NCBI GenBank assembly: GCA_039180865.1
Contig: JBCDCZ010000241.1
Location: forward strand, 1 to 6,932
Length of the DNA stretch: 6,932 nucleotides
Direction: 5' to 3'
From: JBCDCU01 sp039180865
Lineage (GTDB): Bacteria > Pseudomonadota > Alphaproteobacteria > Rhizobiales > JACESI01
Shown: positions 1-6,128 of the stretch, one piece after another
Numbering within the stretch: position 1 is the first letter of the stretch
Layout: each line of letters starts with the position of its first letter
Notes under the pieces: model-generated
What the model saw: the letters and a program-made list of their open reading frames with translations, nothing else
Databases searched by the model: none
Told to the model about the DNA's origin: nothing
Translations under genes and position numbers: made by a program

Positions 1-907
1 CGGCATGACCCGTATGCCGAAAATCCAGGAAGTCGTGAAAACCTTCTTTGGCAAGGAGCCGCACAAGGGTGTGAACCCGGATGAAGTGGTCGCCATGGGT
101 GCTGCTATTCAGGCCGGCGTCCTGCAGGGCGATGTTAAGGACGTTCTTCTCCTTGACGTCACGCCGCTCTCGCTCGGCATTGAAACGCTTGGCGGTGTGT
201 TTACCCGTCTCATCGACCGCAACACCACGATCCCGACCAAGAAGAGCCAGGTTTTCTCGACAGCCGAAGACAGCCAGAACGCCGTGACGATCCGTGTGTT
301 CCAGGGCGAACGCGAAATGGCGGCCGACAACAAAATTCTCGGCCAGTTCGATCTCGTCGGTATTCCGCCGGCACCACGCGGTATGCCGCAAATCGAAGTC
401 ACCTTCGACATCGACGCTAACGGCATCGTCAATGTGTCTGCGAAAGACAAGGGCACCGGTAAGGAACAACAGATCCGGATCCAGGCCTCTGGCGGCCTAA
501 GCGATGCCGACATCGATCAGATGATCAAAGATGCGGAAGCCAATGCCGAAAGCGACAAGCAGAAGCGTAAGCTCGTCGATGCGCGCAATCAGGCGGAAGC
601 GCTTGTTCATTCCGCAGAAAAATCGCTTGCCGATTACGGCGACAAGGTCGGTGAAAGCGATCGTCAGGCCATCGAAGCCGCAATTGCTGATCTGAAGACA
701 GCCGTTGAAGGCGATGATGTCGATGAGATCGAAGCGAAATCCGAGGCACTTGCTCAGGCGAGCATGAAACTCGGTGAAGCCATGTATGCCGACCAGCAGC
801 AGGCTCAGGCCGAGGCGGATGCAGAGGCCGATGCGGCCAAGGACGATGATGTTCTAGACGCAGATTTCGAGGACGTCTCTGACGACGAGGAAAAGAAATC
901 GGCCTAA
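1..907 (+). CDS. dnaK: Molecular chaperone DnaK (Hsp70), 3' part
   Basis: This is the C-terminal half of the ATP-driven cytosolic Hsp70 chaperone, which folds and protects proteins together with DnaJ and GrpE. The reading frame is open at the left edge (first whole codon at base 2) and begins in the ATPase domain at the GGMTRMP motif, so roughly the first half of the usual ~640 residues is missing. The interdomain linker DVLLLD is at 140-157. It is followed by the substrate-binding beta domain (TPLSLGIETLGG, NTTIPTKKSQVFSTAED, APRGMPQIEVTFDID), the helical lid, and an Ala/Asp/Glu-rich tail ending with the typical DDDVLDADFEDV-like motif. It stops with TAA at 905-907. No frameshift or missing motif is seen in the visible part. 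Its partner dnaJ lies downstream but is separated from it by a glycosyltransferase gene. Heat-shock regulation is known for the family; the promoter is outside the window. Confidence 0.98.
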   Translation, partial: GMTRMPKIQEVVKTFFGKEPHKGVNPDEVVAMGAAIQAGVLQGDVKDVLLLDVTPLSLGIETLGGVFTRLIDRNTTIPTKKSQVFSTAEDSQNAVTIRVFQGEREMAADNKILGQFDLVGIPPAPRGMPQIEVTFDIDANGIVNVSAKDKGTGKEQQIRIQASGGLSDADIDQMIKDAEANAESDKQKRKLVDARNQAEALVHSAEKSLADYGDKVGESDRQAIEAAIADLKTAVEGDDVDEIEAKSEALAQASMKLGEAMYADQQQAQAEADAEADAAKDDDVLDADFEDVSDDEEKKSA

Positions 908-928
908 ATGAGCCGGTCAAGAAACGAA

Positions 929-953
929 GGGCCGGCGCCAAAAGCGCCGGTCC
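929..953 (+). terminator. GC-rich stem-loop after dnaK (possible terminator or attenuator)
   Basis: A 10-bp stem is formed by 929-938 and 944-953 with a five-base CAAAA loop; one pair (931/951) is a G-T wobble and the inner seven pairs (CCGGCGC/GCGCCGG) are perfect. It starts 21 bases after the dnaK stop codon and ends 36 bases before the glycosyltransferase start. The bases that follow (ATCTGATTTAAAG) do not form a T-run, so it is a poor intrinsic terminator. It may instead lower read-through into the downstream genes or protect the 3' end of dnaK mRNA. The structure is seen; the function is inferred. Confidence 0.45.
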
Positions 954-977
954 ATCTGATTTAAAGAGCAGGTTCCG

Positions 978-983
978 AGGGAG
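978..983 (+). promoter_or_regulatory. Ribosome binding site supporting a GTG start
   Basis: AGGGAG lies six bases before the GTG at 990-992. The spacing is good and no in-frame ATG occurs nearby. The protein read from this GTG begins directly with the first beta strand expected of a GT-B glycosyltransferase (IVVSAQAFPP), so the GTG is the likely start. Confidence 0.7.
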
Positions 984-989
984 CGTTTT

Positions 990-2135
990 GTGATCGTGGT
1001 TTCCGCACAAGCCTTTCCCCCGAAGTCAGGCGGCATTGAAGCCCTCATATCAGGCATGGCACGGCATGCGTTCGCAAGCGGTCACGAGGTGATCGTGCTT
1101 GCAGACGGTGGCGCGCGGACGCGACGTTACGATCAATCCGCAACCGAACCCTATCACGTCGAAAGGTTCGGCAGCTGGAAACCGATCCGGCAACGGCTGA
1201 AAGCCCGCCGCCTATCGCACATCCAGAAAACGCGCACGATTGACGCCATTTATGTCGATAGCTGGAAAAGCCTCGAACACGCCAATATTCGCAATGGCGT
1301 TCCTGTGGTTGCCTGGGCGCATGGCAATGAGTTTCCCGAAAACGGTGTCACGAAGAAAACACGGATCTCGAAGGCGCTTTCGAAGGCAAGTCATCTTCTC
1401 ATTAACTCCCAAGCGACGGCTTCGCGCGCGGCTCCATATCTACCCAGCGGGCTCTCGACAAGCGTCATCAATCCGCCGGTTGAAGCGCCCGCTGTAATAA
1501 AGGCCGAAGAGGCAGCCCTGGTCGAAGACCTTTGGCAGGACGCGTACCCGCGTCTTTTCAGCATGTGCCGCCTAATTGAGCTTAAAGGCATAGATCGCGC
1601 GATCGAGGCCCTTCCCAAAATCCTCACCCGGTTTTCCAAGGCACGCTATGTTATTGCCGGTGCCGGAGATGATCTTTCGCGGCTAAAGCGCATCGCCGAT
1701 AGCCTTGGCATCAATGACAGGCTCTCTTTCATTGGCTGGATCGATGGCGGTATGAAATCAGCGCTCCTATCGTCCGCGACCCTCTTTCTGCAGCCGGGCC
1801 GCGCCGTTGACGGCAAACGGGAAGGTTACGGGATGGCCTTCGTTGAAGCTGCCGCGCATGGTCTCCCGTCAATCGCCGGAATTGCAGGCGGAACATCAGA
1901 GGCTGTGATTGCCGAGCGCAGCGGACTTCTGGTCGATACAACCCATTCAGAGACAATCGCCGATCGGATCCTCACACTTCTTGAGGATGAACCGGGCTAT
2001 CAGGCGCTTTGTCGGACGTCTAAAATTCATGGTGAAAGCTGTTTGTGGCACAATCAGATCGGCCGCGTGCTGGCTGCTGCCGGATTATCGATCCGCCAGT
2101 CTCCCGCGACACCTGCCGCATCACCGATGACATGA
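990..2135 (+). CDS. Glycosyltransferase family 4 (GT-B fold), substrate unknown
   Basis: This 381-residue protein has the layout of a retaining GT4 enzyme that transfers a sugar from a nucleotide-sugar donor. The N-terminal acceptor domain shows FPPKSGGIE (9-17), a conserved His in WAHGNEF (His111) and LINSQAT (137-143). The C-terminal donor domain shows INPPVE (160-165), CRLIELKGID with Arg194 and Lys199, VIAGAGDD (221-228), the E-X7-E pair Glu278/Glu286 in EGYGMAFVEA, and GGTSEAV (300-306). No signal peptide or membrane segment is visible, so it is probably cytosolic or bound peripherally at the membrane. The acceptor and product (LPS, capsule, glycolipid or other) cannot be told, and no other sugar genes are nearby. 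It sits between dnaK and dnaJ, where no gene is usually found, and ends 16 bases before dnaJ. Codon use looks like that of its neighbours, giving no clear sign of recent transfer. The family call is firm; the role is open. Confidence 0.9.
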   Translation: MIVVSAQAFPPKSGGIEALISGMARHAFASGHEVIVLADGGARTRRYDQSATEPYHVERFGSWKPIRQRLKARRLSHIQKTRTIDAIYVDSWKSLEHANIRNGVPVVAWAHGNEFPENGVTKKTRISKALSKASHLLINSQATASRAAPYLPSGLSTSVINPPVEAPAVIKAEEAALVEDLWQDAYPRLFSMCRLIELKGIDRAIEALPKILTRFSKARYVIAGAGDDLSRLKRIADSLGINDRLSFIGWIDGGMKSALLSSATLFLQPGRAVDGKREGYGMAFVEAAAHGLPSIAGIAGGTSEAVIAERSGLLVDTTHSETIADRILTLLEDEPGYQALCRTSKIHGESCLWHNQIGRVLAAAGLSIRQSPATPAASPMT

Positions 2136-2151
2136 GATTGGAACACGGATT

Positions 2152-3282
2152 ATGGCCAAGCAAGATTTCTACGACATGCTCGGGGTGCAACGCGACGTTG
2201 ATGAGAAAGCGCTGAAGAGCGCATTCCGTAAGCGCGCCATGGAGTTTCACCCCGACCGCAATCCCGGGGATGAGCAGGCGGAAGCAAAATTCAAAGAAAT
2301 CAACGAAGCCTATGAGATCCTGCGCGATCCGCAAAAACGCGCGGCCTATGACCGTTTCGGCCATCGTGCCTTCGAAAATGGCGGCGGCGGGTTCAACGGC
2401 GGCGGCGGTTTTGGCCAGGATTTCGGGAGTTCGGTTTCGGACATCTTCGAGGAATTCTTCGGCGACGTCATGGGTGGGCGGCGCGGTCGCGACAGAGGAC
2501 GCGGTGCCGATCTTCGCTACAATCTTGAGATCTCGCTCGAAGATGCATTCGAGGGAAAAACTGCCGAGATTGAAGTACCCTCAACAGTCACCTGCGAAAC
2601 CTGCACAGGGACCGGTGCGAAACCCGGCACGAGCCCATCGACTTGTCCCAATTGCCAGGGTGCCGGGCGGATTCGGGCGAGTCAGGGTTTCTTCTCCATT
2701 GAACGAACTTGTCCGACTTGTCAGGGACGAGGCGAAGTTATCACGGACCCTTGCACTGTTTGTTCCGGAAGCGGCCGTATTGCCCGCGAACGCAAGCTTT
2801 CCGTCAATATTCCGTCCGGTATTGAGGACGGAACCAGGATCCGTCTTGCGGGCGAGGGCGAGGCCGGTGCGCGCGGCGCTTCCGCCGGTGATCTCTACAT
2901 TTTCGTTTCGATCCGGCCGCACGAGTTCTTCCAGCGTGAGGGCGCGGATATCTTCTGTCGCGTCCCGATTTCGATCACCACGGCAGCGCTCGGAGGGGAT
3001 TTCGAAGTTGCGACAGTGAACGGTGCCAAAACGCGCGTCAAAATTCCGGAGGGCACTCAGAGCGGACGGCAATTCCGGCTTAAGGGCAAAGGCATGCCGG
3101 TATTACGCTCAACCCAGACCGGTGACATGTACATTCAGGTGCAAATTGAAACGCCGCAAAACCTGACCCGCCGCCAGCGCGAACTCCTGGAGGAATTTGA
3201 ACGCGAATCATCGGAAAAGAACAATCCGGAATCGTCGGGTTTCTTCGCGCGCATGAAAGACTTCTTTTCCGGATCCGAGTGA
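2152..3282 (+). CDS. dnaJ: Chaperone protein DnaJ (Hsp40)
   Basis: This is the co-chaperone that delivers unfolded clients to DnaK and stimulates its ATPase in the cytosol. At 376 residues it has the full length of a class A DnaJ. The J domain covers about residues 1-70 with the HPD motif at 33-35. A glycine-rich region follows (about 77-118) in which GGGGFN/GGGGFG is nearly a direct repeat. Four CxxCxGxG zinc motifs start at Cys148, Cys165, Cys187 and Cys201, all with both cysteines present. The C-terminal client-binding domains (about 120-350) follow, then a Ser/Glu-rich tail. The ATG start matches the usual MAK.DFY beginning. The Shine-Dalgarno sequence before it is poor (only GGA at 2140-2142), and the upstream stop codon lies 16 bases away, so translational coupling to the glycosyltransferase gene is possible. 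It is the canonical partner of the dnaK gene upstream. Stop TGA at 3280-3282. Confidence 0.98.
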   Translation: MAKQDFYDMLGVQRDVDEKALKSAFRKRAMEFHPDRNPGDEQAEAKFKEINEAYEILRDPQKRAAYDRFGHRAFENGGGGFNGGGGFGQDFGSSVSDIFEEFFGDVMGGRRGRDRGRGADLRYNLEISLEDAFEGKTAEIEVPSTVTCETCTGTGAKPGTSPSTCPNCQGAGRIRASQGFFSIERTCPTCQGRGEVITDPCTVCSGSGRIARERKLSVNIPSGIEDGTRIRLAGEGEAGARGASAGDLYIFVSIRPHEFFQREGADIFCRVPISITTAALGGDFEVATVNGAKTRVKIPEGTQSGRQFRLKGKGMPVLRSTQTGDMYIQVQIETPQNLTRRQRELLEEFERESSEKNNPESSGFFARMKDFFSGSE

Positions 3283-3305
3283 ATCTCCCGCTATGTCGCT
3301 GAGGC

Positions 3306-3346
3306 TTTCCGCCACACGATCAGGTCCTACGATGTTTCGGCGGAAA
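3306..3346. repeat. 8-bp inverted repeat after dnaJ
   Basis: TTTCCGCC (3306-3313) and GGCGGAAA (3339-3346) are perfect inverted copies separated by 25 bases. As RNA this would be a stem with a long loop and no following T-run, so it is a weak terminator candidate. As DNA the long separation does not look like a typical operator. It may be chance; no function can be claimed. Confidence 0.25.
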
Positions 3347-3394
3347 ATGTGATGGGAATGGGAGGCTTGCGTGGTTTTCATGATCACGCGGACC

Positions 3395-3400
3395 CTATAT
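3395..3400 (+). promoter_or_regulatory. CTATAT box, candidate -10 element before the FMN reductase gene
   Basis: CTATAT at 3395-3400 equals the -10 consensus known for rhizobial housekeeping promoters. It sits 70 bases before the ATG, in the 188-base gap after dnaJ where a new transcription unit would be expected to start. However, no good -35 (CTTGAC-like) lies 16-18 bases upstream; the nearest CTTG, at 3366-3369, is too far away. A short inverted repeat GCGTG/CACGC (3369-3373 and 3385-3389) lies just upstream and could be a protein site. The promoter is plausible but weakly supported. Confidence 0.25.
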
Positions 3401-3408
3401 GGCTTCTC

Positions 3409-3430
3409 AAGGCGGCCATTGAGGCCCCTT
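3409..3430 (+). other. Stem-loop in the leader of the FMN reductase gene
   Basis: AAGG(C)GGCC (3409-3417) pairs with GGCCCCTT (3423-3430) around a five-base ATTGA loop, giving eight pairs with one bulged C at 3413. No T-run follows. If transcription starts about 6-10 bases after the CTATAT box, this hairpin would lie at the very 5' end of the mRNA, ending 40 bases before the ATG. It could instead act as a weak dnaJ terminator. Both readings are inferences from pairing alone. Confidence 0.35.
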
Positions 3431-3470
3431 CCATCCCAATGCTCTCCCTCATGTAGACAGCGAGGACATC

Positions 3471-4049
3471 ATGACCGCCTCAATTCTGGTCTTTGCCGGT
3501 TCCACCCGGAAGGGATCACACAATGTGAAACTCGCCAAGACCCTCGTTACCGGTCTTGGAAACAAGAATGCTGACGTGGAATACCTCGATCTTGCCGACT
3601 ATCCGTTGCCGGTGCTGAACGAGGATATTGATGTTCCTGAAAACGCGCACGCGCTTGCCAAGAAATTCGCAGCGCATGACGGCTTTATCATCGTGTCGCC
3701 GGAATACAATTCATCGCTGACACCGCTCTTAAAGAACACCCTGGACTGGGTGAGCATCACAAGGGCACCCGACGGCCATTCCTATGGGCCCTACGCTGAT
3801 AAATTCGTGTTTCTCTGTTCCGCCTCCCCCGGCAGTATCGGCGGGCTTCGTGGTCTCTATCATCTGCGTTCGGTGCTCATGAATGTCGGAGCTGAAATCC
3901 TGACACCACAGCTTGCGGTCGGAAATGCTGGATCAGCGATCGATGATGGTGGGTCCCTTACAGATCCACGCCACCAGAAAATGATGGAAAAAGGTCTCAA
4001 CGCGCTTATTCATGCAATTGAGTGCCACAAAGCCCATCAAGCGGCGTGA
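3471..4049 (+). CDS. NADPH-dependent FMN reductase family flavoprotein (ChrR/YieF-like)
   Basis: This 192-residue protein has the flavodoxin-like fold of the NADPH-dependent FMN reductase family, whose members bind FMN and reduce flavins, quinones, chromate or azo dyes with NAD(P)H in the cytosol. The FMN phosphate loop GSTRKGSHN is at residues 10-18, the family signature PEYNSS followed by LKNTLDWVS at 77-95, and the second flavin loop SASPGSIGGLRG at 117-128. Length is usual for the family. The ATG at 3471 has GAGGA at 3462-3466, four bases upstream, a slightly short spacing. It is followed after 13 bases by pyrF and probably forms an operon with it, although no biochemical link between the two is evident. 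The true substrate cannot be read from the sequence; a quinone or general oxidative-stress role as in ChrR is only one possibility. Confidence 0.9.
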   Translation: MTASILVFAGSTRKGSHNVKLAKTLVTGLGNKNADVEYLDLADYPLPVLNEDIDVPENAHALAKKFAAHDGFIIVSPEYNSSLTPLLKNTLDWVSITRAPDGHSYGPYADKFVFLCSASPGSIGGLRGLYHLRSVLMNVGAEILTPQLAVGNAGSAIDDGGSLTDPRHQKMMEKGLNALIHAIECHKAHQAA

Positions 4050-4062
4050 AGCAGGTCCGTTC

Positions 4063-4791
4063 ATGAGTTTCGATATTCGCAATCCATCGCCTGCAGAACG
4101 ACTGATCCTCCCGCTTGATCTTTCGAGCGAGGCGGAAGCAAGGGCTATCGTTGATGAACTGGGCGATAGCGTTCATTTCTACAAACTCGGCTATCAGTTT
4201 CTCTACGCGAACGGATTTTCATTCGCCGAAAACCTAAAGGCCGAAGGCAAACATGTCTTTATCGATCTGAAACTTCTCGATATCGACAACACAGTGCGTG
4301 GCGGGATTGCAAGCCTTTGCCGGTTAAAGCCGGACTTCATAACTCTACATGCCTACCCGCAGGCCATGCGGGCAGCAGTCGACGCTCGCACGGATCCATC
4401 CGTCAATCTGCTTGCCGTTACCGTTTTAACGAGCCTTGACGATGAAGGGCTCAAGGAGGCGGGTTATAAAGATATCCGCACTGGCGAGCTTGTGATCAAA
4501 CGGGCGCACCAGGCGCGCGACGCGGGTATTGACGGCGTCGTTTGTTCAGCGGTCGAAGCGAGTGTCATCCGCAATATGGTTGGACCGGACCTTCTTTTGG
4601 TGACGCCTGGCATCCGGCCGAAGGATGCCGAGGGCGATGATCAGCGCCGGGTAACCACACCGTCCATGGCGATTGAAAACGGTAGCGATTACCTTGTTGT
4701 CGGCCGTCCTATCCTCAATGCAAAAGATCGCAAAGCAGCCGCTCTATCTATTGTTTCTGAAATCACTGAAGCTTTGGAAAAAACCAAATAG
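4063..4791 (+). CDS. pyrF: Orotidine 5'-phosphate decarboxylase
   Basis: This cytosolic enzyme makes UMP from orotidine 5'-phosphate (EC 4.1.1.23), the last step of de novo pyrimidine synthesis. With the ATG at 4063 it is 242 residues, close to the family norm. The TIM-barrel active-site residues are all present: Asp19 in LPLDLSS, Lys41 in YKLGYQF, and the Asp68-x-Lys70-x-x-Asp73 set in FIDLKLLDIDNT. Phosphate-binding elements follow: PGIRP (182-186), QRR (194-196) and VVGRPI (212-217). An in-frame ATG at 4012 would add 17 residues and overlap the preceding gene. I prefer 4063 because AGG at 4053-4055 is well spaced and homologous proteins begin near the barrel strand. It lies 13 bases after the flavoprotein gene. 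Stop TAG at 4789-4791. Confidence 0.97.
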   Translation: MSFDIRNPSPAERLILPLDLSSEAEARAIVDELGDSVHFYKLGYQFLYANGFSFAENLKAEGKHVFIDLKLLDIDNTVRGGIASLCRLKPDFITLHAYPQAMRAAVDARTDPSVNLLAVTVLTSLDDEGLKEAGYKDIRTGELVIKRAHQARDAGIDGVVCSAVEASVIRNMVGPDLLLVTPGIRPKDAEGDDQRRVTTPSMAIENGSDYLVVGRPILNAKDRKAAALSIVSEITEALEKTK

Positions 4792-4904
4792 CGCTGCCAA
4801 GAGCTGCAATTTTGACCCTGCCTACGTCAGTTTCGGGACGAATGGGTTTGCATTATAGATTTCGCGCGCTTTATGATCCGGGCGCTTTTTCAAGGGAGGA
4901 AAGA

Positions 4905-5198
4905 ATGGCAAAAGGATATTGGATCGCTCGCATGGATGTACGCGACCCCGAAGCCTATAAGGGATACGTCGAGGGGGCGAGATCCGCGTTCCAGCGCCAC
5001 AACGCCAAGTTCATCGTGCGGGGCGGAGCCGTCACCGAACTTGAGGGCGGTTCCCGTAGCCGCAATGTGGTGATTGAATTTCCGAGCGTTGACGCTGCCA
5101 TCGCCTGTTACAAGGATCCCGACTACCAGGAAGCCATGAAAATCCGTCAAGCCCATGCTGATGGTGAACTCATCATCGTGGAAGGCTTCGACGGATAG
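4905..5198 (+). CDS. DUF1330 domain protein, function unknown
   Basis: This 97-residue protein matches the DUF1330 family, small proteins with a ferredoxin-like alpha/beta barrel fold that usually dimerise; their biochemical role is not established. The family pattern is visible in order: GYWIARMDVRDPEAYKGY near the N-terminus, AKFIVRGG (34-41), VVIEFPSVDAAIACY (55-69), then DPDYQEAMKIRQAHADGELIIVEG (71-94). There is no signal peptide or membrane segment. The start at 4905 is set by a strong GGGAGGA at 4894-4900, four bases upstream; an in-frame ATG at 4812 would add 31 residues unlike the family and lacks such a site. The gene stands between pyrF (113 bases before) and dapB (94 bases after) and may be read through from pyrF or have its own promoter. 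A detoxifying or small-molecule-binding role is sometimes assumed for such folds, but nothing here shows it. Confidence 0.88.
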   Translation: MAKGYWIARMDVRDPEAYKGYVEGARSAFQRHNAKFIVRGGAVTELEGGSRSRNVVIEFPSVDAAIACYKDPDYQEAMKIRQAHADGELIIVEGFDG

Positions 5199-5233
5199 GT
5201 CTTTAACGTGGATCAGCTATAACCAATCCTACC

Positions 5234-5262
5234 CTTTTCCCGCTTTCGGCTTATTGCTATAG
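5234..5262 (+). promoter_or_regulatory. Candidate promoter of dapB
   Basis: CTTTTC (5234-5239) and CTATAG (5257-5262) are separated by 17 bases, against a rhizobial housekeeping consensus of CTTGAC-N17-CTATAT (four and five of six matches). The expected start of transcription would be near 5268-5272, leaving a leader of about 20-25 bases before the dapB TTG. Spacing and place are good, but the -35 is imperfect and no experiment supports it here. Confidence 0.4.
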
Positions 5263-5280
5263 CCACCGCCAGGACTTCAA

Positions 5281-5285
5281 AGGGA
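5281..5285 (+). promoter_or_regulatory. Ribosome binding site deciding the TTG start of dapB
   Basis: AGGGA at 5281-5285 is seven bases before TTG 5293-5295 but sixteen before the in-frame ATG at 5302. The spacing therefore favours TTG as the start. Confidence 0.6.
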
Positions 5286-5292
5286 CAACATC

Positions 5293-6111
5293 TTGGCAGA
5301 TATGAAACTTCTGATCGCCGGCGCAGGTGGGCGAATGGGGCAGGCGCTTATCCGCGCTGTTCACGCGATGGACGGCGTAACGGTTGCTGCTGCGATCGAC
5401 CGCGAAGGCGCGCAAGCCATCGGTGAAGACGCGGGCACGCTTGCGGGACTTCCCCATCCGCTGGATGTAATGATCACCGACGACGCGCTCCCAGCCTTTC
5501 TTGAGGTCGATGGTGTTATTGATTTCACGGGCCCCGCGGCAAGCGTCCAATATGCTGAATATTCCGCGCAAATGCGGCTTGTCCATGTGATCGGCACAAC
5601 CGGCTTTTCAAAGGAAGATGAAGCCAAGCTCGTCGCAGCATCACGCCATGCACGGATCGTGAAGTCCGGCAATATGTCGCTCGGCGTCAATTTGCTTGCC
5701 GGGCTTGTGCGGCAGGCAGCAGCAGCACTCGATGCCGATTTCGATATCGACATTCTTGAAATGCATCACAAACATAAGGTCGACGCACCGTCCGGAACGG
5801 CTCTGCTCTTGGGCAAAGCGGCGGCGGAAGGTCGGAAAATCGATCTTGATAACAACGCTGTCATGAGCCGGGAGGGACTGACTGGCGCGCGGGAGCGCGG
5901 CACGGTCGGCTTCGCGACGTTGCGCGGCGGCTCTGTCGTCGGCTCCCATTCCGTGATCCTCGCTGGTGAAGGTGAACGGATCGAACTTTCTCATATTGCC
6001 GAAGACAGGGCGATCTTTGCGCGTGGAGCAATCAAGGCCGCTCTTTGGGCCAACGACAAAAAACCGGGTTTCTATGACATGGCCGACGTCCTCGGCCTCC
6101 CGAAAGACTAA
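5293..6111 (+). CDS. dapB: 4-hydroxy-tetrahydrodipicolinate reductase
   Basis: This enzyme (EC 1.17.1.8) uses NAD(P)H to reduce hydroxy-tetrahydrodipicolinate in the cytosolic pathway to diaminopimelate and lysine, so it supplies both peptidoglycan and protein synthesis. The 272-residue protein has the usual length. The nucleotide-binding loop GAGGRMG is at 10-16, VIDFTGP at 75-81, GTTG at 101-104, and the substrate and catalytic segment EMHHKHKVDAPSGTA at 156-170, in which His158 and Lys162 correspond to the known catalytic His and Lys. The C-terminal GFATLRGG and VGSHSVILAGEGERIELSH complete the family pattern. I take TTG at 5293 as the start because of the ribosome binding site; starting at ATG 5302 would remove only three residues. 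gpmA follows after 17 bases and is probably co-transcribed. Nothing is missing or odd. Confidence 0.97.
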   Translation: MADMKLLIAGAGGRMGQALIRAVHAMDGVTVAAAIDREGAQAIGEDAGTLAGLPHPLDVMITDDALPAFLEVDGVIDFTGPAASVQYAEYSAQMRLVHVIGTTGFSKEDEAKLVAASRHARIVKSGNMSLGVNLLAGLVRQAAAALDADFDIDILEMHHKHKVDAPSGTALLLGKAAAEGRKIDLDNNAVMSREGLTGARERGTVGFATLRGGSVVGSHSVILAGEGERIELSHIAEDRAIFARGAIKAALWANDKKPGFYDMADVLGLPKD

Positions 6112-6128
6112 GTGGAGTAAAAAAATCT

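Noticed and set aside
109..1010. Long open frames on the - strand opposite dnaK (109-513 and 525-1010)
   Set aside because: They are antisense to a well-conserved coding sequence, have no recognisable domain, and the second is rich in Arg, His and Pro as expected for a shadow frame.
2380..2415. Tandem GC-rich repeat in dnaJ
   Set aside because: It encodes the normal glycine/phenylalanine-rich linker of DnaJ, so it is a protein feature and not a separate repeat element.
2270..3072. Long open frames overlapping dnaJ on both strands (249 residues + and 163 residues -)
   Set aside because: dnaJ is intact and unambiguous here; the alternative proteins have biased, low-complexity composition and no family resemblance.
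3366..3400. Heat-shock (RpoH-type) promoter made of CTTG at 3366 and CCCTATAT
   Set aside because: The spacing of more than 20 bases is well beyond what RpoH promoters use.
4012..4062. Longer pyrF form starting at ATG 4012
   Set aside because: It would overlap the preceding gene by 38 bases and add 17 residues not typical of the family, and a better spaced AGG precedes ATG 4063.
4812..4860. Promoter before DUF1330 from TTGACC (4812-4817) and a TATAGA-like box near 4854
   Set aside because: The two boxes are about 36 bases apart, and neither has a partner at the proper distance.
4812..4904. Longer DUF1330 form starting at ATG 4812
   Set aside because: The extra 31 residues do not resemble the family, and the strong GGGAGGA site is placed for ATG 4905.
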